From positions 32,453 to 96,452 of the IMG/VR virus record IMGVR_UViG_3300022868_000014: DNA of 64,000 bases. One strand, given 5' to 3'. Below are positions 41,186 to 50,369 of the stretch, piece after piece. Position numbers and translations under genes: made by a program. Source of the stretch: a virus. Under the pieces are notes generated by a model. That model searched no databases and was not told the DNA's origin. It saw only the letters and a program-made list of their open reading frames with translations. Within the stretch, counting starts at the first letter, position 1, and each line of letters begins with the position of its first letter.

Positions 41186-41365
41186 GAACTAGCCTCAAAA
41201 AAACAATCCGTTGTAATTTAATTTGCTTTTTTTCTTTTTTATGCTATTTTATACTTGTGGACAAAAAAGATCTTCGAGTGTCTTTTAATAGTTAAGGAGG
41301 AATTATTATAATCGAGTTCTATGATTGTCCTCAGAAGCAATTTATAATATAACAGGAGTACGTTT

Positions 41366-42136
41366 ATGAAAAAGCGACTAATAGTAATTGGAGATCTTCA
41401 TTGTGGGCATAGAGGAGGACTAACACCCCCAGCTTGGCAGATAAGTGGAGGTAAGAGCCCTAAGATTAACGCCCTTCAATCAGAGATGTGGAAGAAGTAT
41501 AGAGAACTTGTACGTAAGTATAAGGCCTTTGACGGGAAATTAATGCTAGTATGTAATGGTGATGCCATTGACGGTGACGTAGCAAGAGGCGAACTAACAG
41601 AGTCCGACTTGCTACAACAGGTTAAGATGGCGCAAACGTGTATTGATGTATGGGGAGCAAAGGAGCATTTCTTCATGGAAGGAACACCATTCCATACAGG
41701 TAAGGTAGTACGCTTCGAGGAAGTGTTAGCTGATAAATATGACGAAGAGCTCCTCGAGGAAGAATTCCTCACAATAAATGGTCACGTGTTTTATTTCAGA
41801 CATAAGGTAGGTCGTAGTGGTTTACCACACGGTAGGCATACAGCACCCGCTAAAGAAAGTATGCTTAATAGACTGGAATACGAACGAGGCCAATGCCCTA
41901 AAGCAGACACTCTTTGTTTTAGTCACGTTCATTATCACACGTTTTGCGGGTACCCGGGTACCACAGCTATGACGCTACCCGCGTTGCAGACCATATCTAA
42001 TTATGGCGGAAGAGAATGCAGCGGACAGATTGACTGGGGTATTACTGTCTTTGATGTGGACAACAGCGGCAGCTGCTCATGGGTAGCAGATACTCAAATA
42101 ATCGAAGGAACTAAAAAAGTAGCGAGGAAAGCATAA
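41366..42136 (+). CDS. Calcineurin-like metallophosphoesterase
   Basis: 256 residues with AACAGGAG upstream. GDLHCGH at 9-15, NGDAIDGD at 64-71 and SHVHYH at 186-191 are the metal-binding motifs of the family; a GTPFH segment near 106-110 fits the conserved His/Asn block. Substrates in phages include nucleotides, RNA ends and DNA ends; not determined. The 180 bases upstream are AT-rich with T runs and a stray GGAGG at about 41298, but no convincing gene. Confidence 0.85.
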   Translation: MKKRLIVIGDLHCGHRGGLTPPAWQISGGKSPKINALQSEMWKKYRELVRKYKAFDGKLMLVCNGDAIDGDVARGELTESDLLQQVKMAQTCIDVWGAKEHFFMEGTPFHTGKVVRFEEVLADKYDEELLEEEFLTINGHVFYFRHKVGRSGLPHGRHTAPAKESMLNRLEYERGQCPKADTLCFSHVHYHTFCGYPGTTAMTLPALQTISNYGGRECSGQIDWGITVFDVDNSGSCSWVADTQIIEGTKKVARKA

Positions 42137-42420
42137 TGAGGCATACAACACACAAGGTAAAAAAGATGACGATCGATCCCGGTCTCAAGAAGGAGCTTGA
42201 TGCTCTTGTGGTACAGGAACAGCACTCAAAACGCTGGACGGATGAAGCGGAAGCTGTTCTGATTCATTATTATACCGAGACGGATGTCTCGGTGACAACT
42301 GTCTGTAAGATACTAGCGAAGGCCTTTCCTAAGAAGGATTGGCCTTATGCTATCGTTAACGGTAAGATACAGTACTTAAGGCGACAAGGTTGTTTCGGGT
42401 CTGTAAAGGGTGTAAAGTAA
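42136..42420 (+). CDS. Small basic, possible DNA-binding protein
   Basis: 94 residues, start overlapping the phosphoesterase stop (TAATG). Basic ends and a helical centre (SKRWTDEAEAVLIHYYTETDVSVTTVCKILAKAFPKKDW). The segment WTDEAEAVLIHYYTE..TTVCKILAKAF..RLRRQG-like could be a SANT/helix-turn-helix type domain. Uncertain. Confidence 0.5.
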   Translation: MRHTTHKVKKMTIDPGLKKELDALVVQEQHSKRWTDEAEAVLIHYYTETDVSVTTVCKILAKAFPKKDWPYAIVNGKIQYLRRQGCFGSVKGVK

Positions 42421-42434
42421 CATAGGAGGATAGT

Positions 42435-42830
42435 ATGGAAGAGAAAGATCCCAAAGAGGGTTTTAACATGGTGGGCGCAAGCCCTCCACCAGAAGATCCA
42501 GGTGCAAGTCTTGGCATGTTCCTACCCAGGTCAGCCATAGAGGCCCTGAACAAGCTCCCCGAAGAGGAGCACAAGTTTTTACAATCTTTACTAGAACGGT
42601 TGAGCGTCGACATGCAAGCGATGCAGACCGCTACGAGTGAGGAAGATATGGAACGGATGATGTCTACAATCGGCAACGATTTAGCCACGGCTGTTAATTT
42701 AAAGTCGTTGGAGAAAGCAGAGGCCGAAGAATTGGCAATTAACATGGTCAGTGCAGTAGCGGCATCCGGTACAAGATGTCTATTCCTTACTCTACTGAAC
42801 CAGGCCAAAATGCCAGAGGAAGAAAAATGA
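42435..42830 (+). CDS. Hypothetical helical protein
   Basis: 131 residues behind ATAGGAGG. Helical, Met- and Glu-rich (LLERLSVDMQAMQTATSEEDMERMMSTIGND). No family recognised. Ends overlapping the phospholipase-like gene by ATGA, so they are co-translated. Confidence 0.6.
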   Translation: MEEKDPKEGFNMVGASPPPEDPGASLGMFLPRSAIEALNKLPEEEHKFLQSLLERLSVDMQAMQTATSEEDMERMMSTIGNDLATAVNLKSLEKAEAEELAINMVSAVAASGTRCLFLTLLNQAKMPEEEK

Positions 42831-43261
42831 AAGATATATTCCCTAAGTTTAGTAATAGACACTTATATAATATAAAAGATGTTTATGAGCAAGCTGGCCT
42901 AGACATGTCAGACGAGCTTAGGGAATTATCTAATTCTGATGCGAAGAAGCTATGGAATGGCATAGGAGCAGTAGCTCACTGGTATAATTGGTTAATACCC
43001 AAGACCTGTGGTTTTCTGAATGTTGAAATATGTAGTGCCGATCATGACATAGCCTACCAGTTCGGGCAGACGCAGGAAGATAAAGAAGCAGCAGATGCTA
43101 GGTTTAAGTATAACATGATAACATGGATACGGTTGCATACGGATCCCGGGTATCGTTGTCTCTTGGCATGGAGAATAAGAAGAGCCCGTGAAAATTACTG
43201 GTTTGTTAAAGAATTTGGAGATGCGGCTTATTGGACCGGTAAAAATAAAAGAGGTAACTAG
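42827..43261 (+). CDS. Phospholipase A2-like protein
   Basis: 144 residues from the ATG that overlaps the previous stop (ATGA). NVEICSADHDIAYQFGQTQEDKEAADARF (residues 65-93) resembles the catalytic helix CxxHDxxY followed by a helix with Asp, as in secreted PLA2 and the PLA2 domain of parvovirus capsids. The His-Asp pair is at 73-74. Such a protein could help membrane passage. No signal peptide is seen. Tentative. Confidence 0.6.
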   Translation: MKDIFPKFSNRHLYNIKDVYEQAGLDMSDELRELSNSDAKKLWNGIGAVAHWYNWLIPKTCGFLNVEICSADHDIAYQFGQTQEDKEAADARFKYNMITWIRLHTDPGYRCLLAWRIRRARENYWFVKEFGDAAYWTGKNKRGN

Positions 43262-43340
43262 GGCATCGAACCCGAACAACAGCGTCACTCACTGTTTGTT
43301 GCCTCTCACTTTAGAGTGCTTAACATAGTAGGAGTGTATT

Positions 43341-44027
43341 ATGTCAAAAAAGATAATTGCCCATGTAGGTGACCGCTTTGGGCGTCTAGTACTAGCAGCA
43401 GAGGTCCCCGAAGGCGTCAGAACCCCTTCCCGTTACAAGTATCCATGTATATGTGATTGTGGTACTAAGGTTGATGTACTCCTTTCATCCTTACGATCAG
43501 ACAACACTACGAGTTGTGGATGCTACGGAAGGGAACAGAGAGCAGCGGCTGCTACAAAACATGGACTAAGAAAACACCCGCTTTATACAGTATGGGATGA
43601 TATAAAAGGGCGTTGCTTCCGTGAAAAGGCCACTGGATATATTTATTATGGTGGGAGAGGTATTCTAATGCACAGACCATGGGCAGACGACTTCAAATGC
43701 TTTTATGATTGGTGCATAGAGAACGGTTGGACCAAAGAACTAGAGCTTGATAGAAGAGAAAATGATGGTAATTATGAGCCCTCTAATTGTCGCTTTGTGA
43801 CGCATAGGCAGAATAGTTTAAATACAAGGGCACAGAAGAGCTTAAGTGGTTATACAGGAGTACATCCCGATAAGAATAGCTGGGCCGCCCGTATTATTGT
43901 TAAAGGGACTTTATTTTTATTAGGTAATTTCCCTACAAAAAGAGATGCTGTAGTTGCTCGCAACACATTCATCAAGTCCCGGGGGCTGGAAAATGAGTAC
44001 GAAATTCAGACTATAAAGGGTATTTAA
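43341..44027 (+). CDS. AP2/HNH-type homing endonuclease
   Basis: 228 residues with TAGGAG upstream. N-terminal module CICDCG..SCGC like that in the gene at 27363; then an HNH-like part ELDRRENDGNYEPSNCRFVTHRQN; then an AP2-type DNA-binding domain (GYTGVHPDKNSWAARIIVKGTLFLLGNFPTKRDAVVARN). Free-standing homing endonucleases of this type are common in large phages. Confidence 0.85.
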   Translation: MSKKIIAHVGDRFGRLVLAAEVPEGVRTPSRYKYPCICDCGTKVDVLLSSLRSDNTTSCGCYGREQRAAAATKHGLRKHPLYTVWDDIKGRCFREKATGYIYYGGRGILMHRPWADDFKCFYDWCIENGWTKELELDRRENDGNYEPSNCRFVTHRQNSLNTRAQKSLSGYTGVHPDKNSWAARIIVKGTLFLLGNFPTKRDAVVARNTFIKSRGLENEYEIQTIKGI

Positions 44028-44044
44028 TACCAGCTGTCAGAAAT

Positions 44045-44060
44045 GTCTAACGCGTTAGAC
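44045..44060. repeat. 16-bp palindrome, copy 3 (extends to 24 bp)
   Basis: GTCTAACGCGTTAGAC with AAAT before and ATTT after, so the perfect palindrome is 24 bp (44041-44064). It lies between the AP2/HNH gene and the tail operon, 45 bases before the next gene. Confidence 0.92.
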
Positions 44061-44109
44061 ATTTGAAAATACAGTGCTTTATGGGTACATTATTAACTTA
44101 GGAGGATAC

Positions 44110-44418
44110 ATGTCAGAGAAGGATAATAAAGAGAAGAAAACGTTTAAATATGAATACAATCATTATGATCTCGGTTACGGAATGCATTACGGTATGCACA
44201 GCTTTTTTGGGGAGCATATCGCCTTTGGAAAGGGATCAAATATGGTTCATATCTACCCCTATAAAATATATATTGGGGATGATCAAGAACACGCTATTGA
44301 AATAACACCGGAACAGCAGCGTGTATTAAAAAATGTGTTTAAAATAATAGGTCGTCGGATTGAAGCTGCAAAGCTTAACCCTGAGAAACATCAAGGGGAA
44401 TTGACCGAGGACAAATAG
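44110..44418 (+). CDS. Hypothetical protein opening the tail module
   Basis: 102 residues from ATG 44110 with GGAGGA upstream. Tyr/His/Gly-rich N-terminal half (YEYNHYDLGYGMHYGMHSFFG) and a charged helical end. I do not recognise it. It is first behind the palindrome. Confidence 0.55.
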   Translation: MSEKDNKEKKTFKYEYNHYDLGYGMHYGMHSFFGEHIAFGKGSNMVHIYPYKIYIGDDQEHAIEITPEQQRVLKNVFKIIGRRIEAAKLNPEKHQGELTEDK

Positions 44419-44427
44419 AGGGTTAAT

Positions 44428-45441
44428 ATGCCACTTCCAGATGTTTGTTTAGGATCAGATGTACCGGGCGCAGGCGGTCCAAGTGGAGGCGCCGGCCCAG
44501 GTGCACCAGTAGATAGTACAGTACCTATAGCCCCGGGAGGGGCCATAGGCGATCCAACTAATAGCGGTCCTGTAGAAGGGCCTTTAACTAATTACAACCC
44601 AGGCTTTGGCTCAGTAACAACAGGCTGGCCCTATATAATGCTTACACAGGAGATGCGTAAAGTCATCTACCTACAGTTAAAGGATTATGTGTGTGGCGGT
44701 GTCAACTCTGATTTTACGCAGGTTGACCATATAGAGTTTGTTGCCAAGGAGTGGCTCAGTGCTCCTGAGGTGTACCTCACCAAGACATGTACAGTTGTAG
44801 ATGCGGATGAGGGTCTTATCTCGATTAACTTCAAACCCAAGAATATTCCCTACGCAGGCATATGGCCATCCGCTATAGTTTGTTATAATGCTTCTAACGA
44901 AGTGATAGCACACTATAAGTGTTACCTATACATCCAACCCAATATTAACTTAGTGGGTACCAATAGATTAATGTCCTATCCTATTCAGGTACATGAGATC
45001 AGGCTTCAGATGCGTGATACCTGTCCTGAAGCTAATACACTCCTAGAGGACGTAGAGTTCTCTGACCTGGAGATCATGTGGGCAATACAACGTCCTATCG
45101 AAGAATGGAACGAAACCTCACCTGACCTAACTGGTAGCGGTTATTCCTTTACACAGAATACATTCCCGTGGAGAGAGCACTGGCGTAGAGCAGCTATGGC
45201 TTACCTCCTACAATCAGCAGCTATACACCAGCAACGTAATAACTTTAAGTATAGTGCAGGTGGCGTCAGCGTTGATGACCTTGATAAGGCTACACCTTAC
45301 TTAGGTATATCTAAGATGCTTATAGATGAGTGGAGAGAATGGTTACTGATGAAGAAGCGTGAGATTAACATAGGACTATGTTACGGATCAATCACATCCG
45401 TTAGTTTTGGAAGTTCCTATAACTATGGTAGACAGTGGTAA
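44428..45441 (+). CDS. Neck / head-tail connector protein (putative)
   Basis: 337 residues. A Pro/Gly-rich N-terminal arm (GAGGPSGGAGPGAPVD) is followed by a beta-rich domain and a helical C-terminus. Position at the start of the tail genes, directly before another neck-like protein and the sheath, suggests a connector or neck protein. No direct family match from memory. Confidence 0.55.
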   Translation: MPLPDVCLGSDVPGAGGPSGGAGPGAPVDSTVPIAPGGAIGDPTNSGPVEGPLTNYNPGFGSVTTGWPYIMLTQEMRKVIYLQLKDYVCGGVNSDFTQVDHIEFVAKEWLSAPEVYLTKTCTVVDADEGLISINFKPKNIPYAGIWPSAIVCYNASNEVIAHYKCYLYIQPNINLVGTNRLMSYPIQVHEIRLQMRDTCPEANTLLEDVEFSDLEIMWAIQRPIEEWNETSPDLTGSGYSFTQNTFPWREHWRRAAMAYLLQSAAIHQQRNNFKYSAGGVSVDDLDKATPYLGISKMLIDEWREWLLMKKREINIGLCYGSITSVSFGSSYNYGRQW

Positions 45442-46298
45442 TGGATTATTTTGACAGAGTATCAGTGGTTGCTAACCCAGCCAACTATAAAATAGTGACG
45501 TGGAAGATGCGTACCCTACAGGGTTTACCGTCTTCCGTTGACTTCTTTGTAGACAAAGCCCGTAGTGGTGGAGACTGGAAGGAGATAGCTGGCCCCCTTA
45601 CCGACACATGCCAATTTGTAGACACCCTTAAATGGAACTGGAACAAAGATAAGAATACCTTCTACCGTACACGCTTCTTGCTTGACGGCGAATGGCAACT
45701 ATCAACACCAGCCCAGGCCATAGGTGAATGGAACCACAGTGACTACCTCAAAGCTAAAGAGATCTGCCGTAAGGAATATCTCCGCATGAGGGTCGCGGGC
45801 GAGAGCGGAATCCTTCTTAAACGTAAGGAGTGGGGTGCTAGATGTGGCTGCACCGATTTCGACACAGGTGAGGTGGTTAGCAGTAGATGCCGTAATTGCC
45901 TAGGGACAGGTATTATAGGGGGCTACTATGCACCTATAACTCTTCCTATGGTTGGAGACCCCAACGAAAAGTCTACCAGCTTTAAGCAACAAGGCCTTGT
46001 TCACGACGAAGTCAGATCTGGCAGAGTAGTTGCTTATCCTCTTATATCAAATGATGACATATGGATCAACTCCAGGTCCAACGAAAGATGGCAAGTGAGG
46101 AAGCTAAGTACTGTCGCAGAGATCAGACGAATACCGATAGTTCAGAAGCTACAGTTGCATTTGATACCACAAACTGATATTATTTATAGTGAAGAGGCAA
46201 ACGAGAAGGCCTTAGAAGAACCATCCGAACAAATAGACAATGAGTATGGGTGGGAAACCGATGATAATGCTGATTGTATTAACGACTTTGATTTTTGA
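45441..46298 (+). CDS. Neck or tail-completion protein with zinc cluster (putative)
   Basis: 285 residues from the ATG overlapping the previous stop (TAATG). Beta-rich N-terminal domain, then CGCTDFDTGEVVSSRCRNCLGTG (residues about 138-160), a likely zinc-binding site, then a beta region. C-terminal tail acidic. Role by position: neck, head-tail joining or tail completion. Confidence 0.55.
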   Translation: MDYFDRVSVVANPANYKIVTWKMRTLQGLPSSVDFFVDKARSGGDWKEIAGPLTDTCQFVDTLKWNWNKDKNTFYRTRFLLDGEWQLSTPAQAIGEWNHSDYLKAKEICRKEYLRMRVAGESGILLKRKEWGARCGCTDFDTGEVVSSRCRNCLGTGIIGGYYAPITLPMVGDPNEKSTSFKQQGLVHDEVRSGRVVAYPLISNDDIWINSRSNERWQVRKLSTVAEIRRIPIVQKLQLHLIPQTDIIYSEEANEKALEEPSEQIDNEYGWETDDNADCINDFDF

Positions 46299-46307
46299 GG
46301 AAACTAA

Positions 46308-47003
46308 ATGGCACTAATAGATGAACCAACCTGGGAAGTAGACGAAGAGCTCATACAGAAAGCGTTTGAGGACCCTGCTGCCTTATGTAACATGAGGTTT
46401 ACACCGAGCATTGTTACAGGTATAATCCTAAGGCTAGTGCAAGCACATTTTGAGAATCCTGATAATATAAGAGACCATAAACTTAAACAATTGGTCTGGG
46501 TAGATGATAAAGTATCAAACGACTCTATCCAGTCTAATATTCTAATAGGACCGTTATATAAGTATGATAAGAGACAACTGCAGAACCGACCCGCAGTCCT
46601 GGTATTCAGGCAAGCGGCTGTTGCGCAGAAGTTTCCCCTAGACAGTAAGACACTGACTACTCTGCGTGATAATGGTAATTTCGAAGGTGAAAGATACGTA
46701 GTACCTATAAGCTGTACCCATGTGGTGCGATGCATCGCCAAAGGCGCATTCGCAGCAGATCGTATTGGAGAGGAGGTCTTTTACAGGCTTCTGGAATACT
46801 TCCCAGCTATTAAACAGGACTTCCCTTTCAGTAACATAGGGATAACGAACTTAAACGAACCAAAGAAGATCGGAGACGAATCAAATGAGAATTTCGTAGT
46901 CGACATCGCGGTACAGTGGGTTCATATCCATGGTTGGACATTGGCTCCGATTGCACCTATATTAAAGAAAGTGCGATTCGAAGATAGCACATTCAATCAA
47001 TAA
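46308..47003 (+). CDS. Tail completion / terminator protein (putative)
   Basis: 231 residues with TGAGGA upstream. It is mixed alpha/beta (AVLVFRQAAVAQKFPLDSKTL, FVVDIAVQWVHIHGWT), and directly precedes the sheath gene where a tail terminator is often found. The assignment is positional. Confidence 0.5.
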   Translation: MALIDEPTWEVDEELIQKAFEDPAALCNMRFTPSIVTGIILRLVQAHFENPDNIRDHKLKQLVWVDDKVSNDSIQSNILIGPLYKYDKRQLQNRPAVLVFRQAAVAQKFPLDSKTLTTLRDNGNFEGERYVVPISCTHVVRCIAKGAFAADRIGEEVFYRLLEYFPAIKQDFPFSNIGITNLNEPKKIGDESNENFVVDIAVQWVHIHGWTLAPIAPILKKVRFEDSTFNQ

Positions 47004-47032
47004 ATAAACAGTAACAAACAGGAGTAACAGCG

Positions 47033-49840
47033 ATGGCTTATTCACCTCCTTCATTGAAGGTATATCAAGAGTTTGTACCGCAGCTGGCTGGAAACACTCT
47101 TCCTCTCTATGCATGTATTATTGCACCGCAATATGGATTACATAGATTTACGGACGAGAGCGAGAAGGCATTGCTGGGAGCTTACAACTCAACTATTGGT
47201 AATACCTACACGTCATGGCCTGACAAGACAGCAGGCAGCACGGTAGATGTTAGTTCGTCCGAAATATGGGTCGAAGATGGCATTCTAGAGTATTATAGTT
47301 TCACCTTAACCGGTGCAGTCGGCGATGGCTTAACAGTCAACGGCGGTAACAAGATCCGATCAAACGCATTGGTGTTTAGAACACTCAACGGGACAGCCCG
47401 TAGTAGTGTCTATGGCACACGTGACGTTGCACTCGGAGATTATGTAAAAGTACAATATGGCTCAACTACATTGGAAACAACTGTTTCTGGAGTAGAAGTC
47501 GAAGAAGCAGCGGCTGTAGTGGGAACACTAAGGGCGTCTTCAACAAATCAGGCAGCTATTGTAGCAGCTAGTGCGACAGTAACAGAGAATATCGCGTCAA
47601 CCGCGTTTGCTGTGACTGGTAGTGCAGCCGCTTATGATGGTATTGCTGAAGGTGATGCTACAGAAACATATACTGTAGTTGTTATCGCAACAGATGGGAC
47701 AGTCGATAATACGAGTCTCTCCGTCACATCAGCTTCCGGTAACGATGATGTAGCAACCAAGGCATTAAGTGCCAGTGGAGTAGCTACAGCATGTGGTACT
47801 CGTGGAGCAACCTTCACATTAACAGCCGACGGAGGCCTCGCTAGCACAAGTAGCAGTAATAGCAGCAGTAGCGTAAGCGAAAGCAGCAGCAGCTCAGTAG
47901 CGAACAGTCTAACAAGTAGTAGCAGTAGTCTTTTCAGTAGCTCCAGTGAAACACTGAGTTCTACATCTGACAGTTCTGTTACGAATAGTTCAAGCTCCTC
48001 ATCAGAGTCTTCTAATATTGATAGACAACTGGTTGTAGGTGATTATTGGACAGTGGCTGTAGCACAAGCATATGTATTGCCAATACCTACATCAGGTGGC
48101 ACATATGTTGGAACACGTGATACAACATACCTCGGTACAATAACTCAAGGTGGAGTTATTGGAACAGATACAGTTAAGGTTCAGCCTTCTACCACAAACG
48201 GGTATGATGGTGGATCTGAAGTTTCTGTCACAGTTGCGGGCGCAATTAGCCTCGGTAACTACGGCGTGACAATGACCCTCAATACTGCTGAGCAGTATGT
48301 TGCAGGTGACGTGTTTACAATTGCATCAACAGCAGCAGCTGATGGCGCGGTTAAAACACTTATTCTCGCTGATAAATTGACAGGTGCTTTGACTACTGAT
48401 ACGATTCTCGTAACACAAGGTCTAACTGCTACATTTGAACTGGATGACGTAAACTGGACAGCTTCTAGCAGTCAGTTGGTTGTCGCAGCAAGTGCAACTC
48501 AAGTCGGTACATACCTCGGGACAAGTCAATCATTTGACATTCTGTCCGGTGACCTGTACGTAGATTACAGAGAACTGTTAGTTGCTAACACAACTGTAGC
48601 AAGTTCACTGAGTAGTATTTCAGATGTTGAAGATGCTTTAGGACCTGTTCATCCTGATAATCCTCTTTCAATGATGGTTTACACAGCACTGTTGGGTTCC
48701 AATGGTACATCTGTATACTATATTGCAACTACAAGCACAACTGCCGCGGGTTATACTGATGCACTTGATCGCTTAACAGAGGTTAGCGAAGCCTATAGTT
48801 TGGTACCGCATGATACATCACGGACTATTGCAGATCTGATAGAGGCTCATGTAGATGAGATGTCGGCTCCTGACAATGCTCTTTTCCGTATCTTATGGCG
48901 CGGGCTTGACATCAAAAGGCTTACATCACTGTACGCAGCACTCGCTGATACTACTGAGATCCTAGCAACAGTAACCGGGACACAGCTTCTGGCAACTGGC
49001 GCTAAGTTTATTACCAACGGAGTAGCAGCAGCAGATATCGTAAGGATCAACTACCACCAAGATGGTGTAGGTAATATCATTTATGATAGTTACATTGTTG
49101 ATTCGGTTATTTCCGAAGATGAGATAAAACTCCTCACCGGACCTACAACTCCGATTGCAATTGCTATTAAGATGGAAGTATGGCGTAATGCATCACTGAA
49201 TCAGTATGCAGCTAATATCTCCGCTGAAGCAATTCATCATGATAACAGACGCGTAACAGCAGTCTGGGCAGAGCCTATCTCTTTACTAGGCCATTCAGGA
49301 CTCTCTAACGCTTACCTGGCAGCATTGCTCGCCGGTACTCGTTCAGCAGGTGCGCCTCATCAGCCTATGACCCTGACAGAAGTTTCTTACATCAGTATGA
49401 CTGTAGGAACAAACTTCGGAGCAACGCAGCTCAACAGCATGGCCGGTAACGGTGTATGGCTGGTAGTTCAGGATGTTGACGGGACAATCTACAACAGGCA
49501 TCAGGTAACAACTGATCCGTTTGATGTGTTCACTCGTGAGCAGACTATCACTACAAACTTGGACCACGTTAGCCGTGATTACAAGACAGCAGTATCTGAC
49601 CTATATGGTCAAGGTAATGTGTCTCAATCAATGCTACGCTTGATCGAAGGGCGTATCGATAGTACTACGACCTCTATCATAGGCCGGATCTATTCTGAGA
49701 TCATTGGTCCACAGATGGAGTCTATTAAAATAACAAGACTGGAAGCAGATGCGGTTCTTAGGGATCAAGTCTGGGTCGAAATGGACATCGTACTACCTGT
49801 ACCGTTGAACCATCTCGTACTGAAATTCCGGTTAATATAA
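47033..49840 (+). CDS. Tail sheath protein with poly-serine insertion
   Basis: 935 residues behind AACAGGAG. It forms the contractile outer layer of the tail. The N-terminal segment (MAYSPPSLKVYQEFVPQLAGNTLPLYACIIAPQYG) and the C-terminal domain (TLTEVSYISMTVGTNFGATQLN.. FDVFTREQTITTNLDHVSRDYKTAVSDLYGQGNVSQ.. DAVLRDQVWVEMDIVLPVPLNHL) match sheath proteins. Between them, residues about 269-329 are a serine-rich run that probably lies in a surface-exposed insertion domain. Confidence 0.85.
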   Translation: MAYSPPSLKVYQEFVPQLAGNTLPLYACIIAPQYGLHRFTDESEKALLGAYNSTIGNTYTSWPDKTAGSTVDVSSSEIWVEDGILEYYSFTLTGAVGDGLTVNGGNKIRSNALVFRTLNGTARSSVYGTRDVALGDYVKVQYGSTTLETTVSGVEVEEAAAVVGTLRASSTNQAAIVAASATVTENIASTAFAVTGSAAAYDGIAEGDATETYTVVVIATDGTVDNTSLSVTSASGNDDVATKALSASGVATACGTRGATFTLTADGGLASTSSSNSSSSVSESSSSSVANSLTSSSSSLFSSSSETLSSTSDSSVTNSSSSSSESSNIDRQLVVGDYWTVAVAQAYVLPIPTSGGTYVGTRDTTYLGTITQGGVIGTDTVKVQPSTTNGYDGGSEVSVTVAGAISLGNYGVTMTLNTAEQYVAGDVFTIASTAAADGAVKTLILADKLTGALTTDTILVTQGLTATFELDDVNWTASSSQLVVAASATQVGTYLGTSQSFDILSGDLYVDYRELLVANTTVASSLSSISDVEDALGPVHPDNPLSMMVYTALLGSNGTSVYYIATTSTTAAGYTDALDRLTEVSEAYSLVPHDTSRTIADLIEAHVDEMSAPDNALFRILWRGLDIKRLTSLYAALADTTEILATVTGTQLLATGAKFITNGVAAADIVRINYHQDGVGNIIYDSYIVDSVISEDEIKLLTGPTTPIAIAIKMEVWRNASLNQYAANISAEAIHHDNRRVTAVWAEPISLLGHSGLSNAYLAALLAGTRSAGAPHQPMTLTEVSYISMTVGTNFGATQLNSMAGNGVWLVVQDVDGTIYNRHQVTTDPFDVFTREQTITTNLDHVSRDYKTAVSDLYGQGNVSQSMLRLIEGRIDSTTTSIIGRIYSEIIGPQMESIKITRLEADAVLRDQVWVEMDIVLPVPLNHLVLKFRLI
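47838..48020 (+). repeat. Serine-codon repeats in the sheath gene
   Basis: AGC/AGT/TCA repeats encoding about 60 residues rich in Ser, with Asn/Thr/Glu spacers, in the middle of the sheath. Confidence 0.85.
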
Positions 49841-49852
49841 CGGAGATGCGTC

Positions 49853-50335
49853 ATGGCTCAAGATGTATATAATGTACAGATAGGCGATCCAGTTGCATGG
49901 AAACTAGATGGTTTGCTCATCAACTTTGATGATAATAATGCAGACCTTCTGGCTACCGGTTGTAACTTAAGTTACGCTAGGAACCTGACAAGCACTTTTC
50001 CGATTAATACCAATAAGAGATTAATAATCTCAGGGATACCTCAGGGGTCCCTTACTATTGGTAGTATCATCGGTCCAATAGGTGACTTGAAAGCGTTTTT
50101 AGATCGTTACGCTGATGTGTGTAACATCAATCGCAATGTAATAACAATTAGGCCGGGCGGGATTACCCCCTGTGAAGGCGACGACACGAACTTTAAGTTC
50201 TTGAAACTCACCTTAACTGGTTGCTTAATCCAATCCTTCGGTTTAACCGTTGAGAATCGTGATGGCATGGGTATGGTTAACTCTACTATTGCTATGCAGT
50301 TTGTTGGTCTCCAGACCGAAAATACAAACGATTAG
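49853..50335 (+). CDS. Tail tube protein (putative)
   Basis: 160 residues with CGGAG upstream, immediately after the sheath gene, the usual place of the tube. It is beta-rich with TFPINTNKRLIISGIPQGSLTIGSIIGP and ENRDGMGMVNSTIAMQFVGL, compatible with a tube fold. Assignment by position and size. Confidence 0.65.
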   Translation: MAQDVYNVQIGDPVAWKLDGLLINFDDNNADLLATGCNLSYARNLTSTFPINTNKRLIISGIPQGSLTIGSIIGPIGDLKAFLDRYADVCNINRNVITIRPGGITPCEGDDTNFKFLKLTLTGCLIQSFGLTVENRDGMGMVNSTIAMQFVGLQTENTND

Positions 50336-50369
50336 TTTATTATAATAATTAGTAGAGGGGCTTTTCTAT

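Noticed and set aside
41222-41255. TATACT with upstream T-runs as a promoter for the phosphoesterase
   Set aside because: No -35 element at suitable spacing; the AT-rich composition makes chance matches likely.
41290-41352. Strong GGAGG at about 41298 followed by a short frame
   Set aside because: No ATG, GTG or TTG at proper distance; the nearest ATG gives an eight-residue frame. It may be a decayed small gene.
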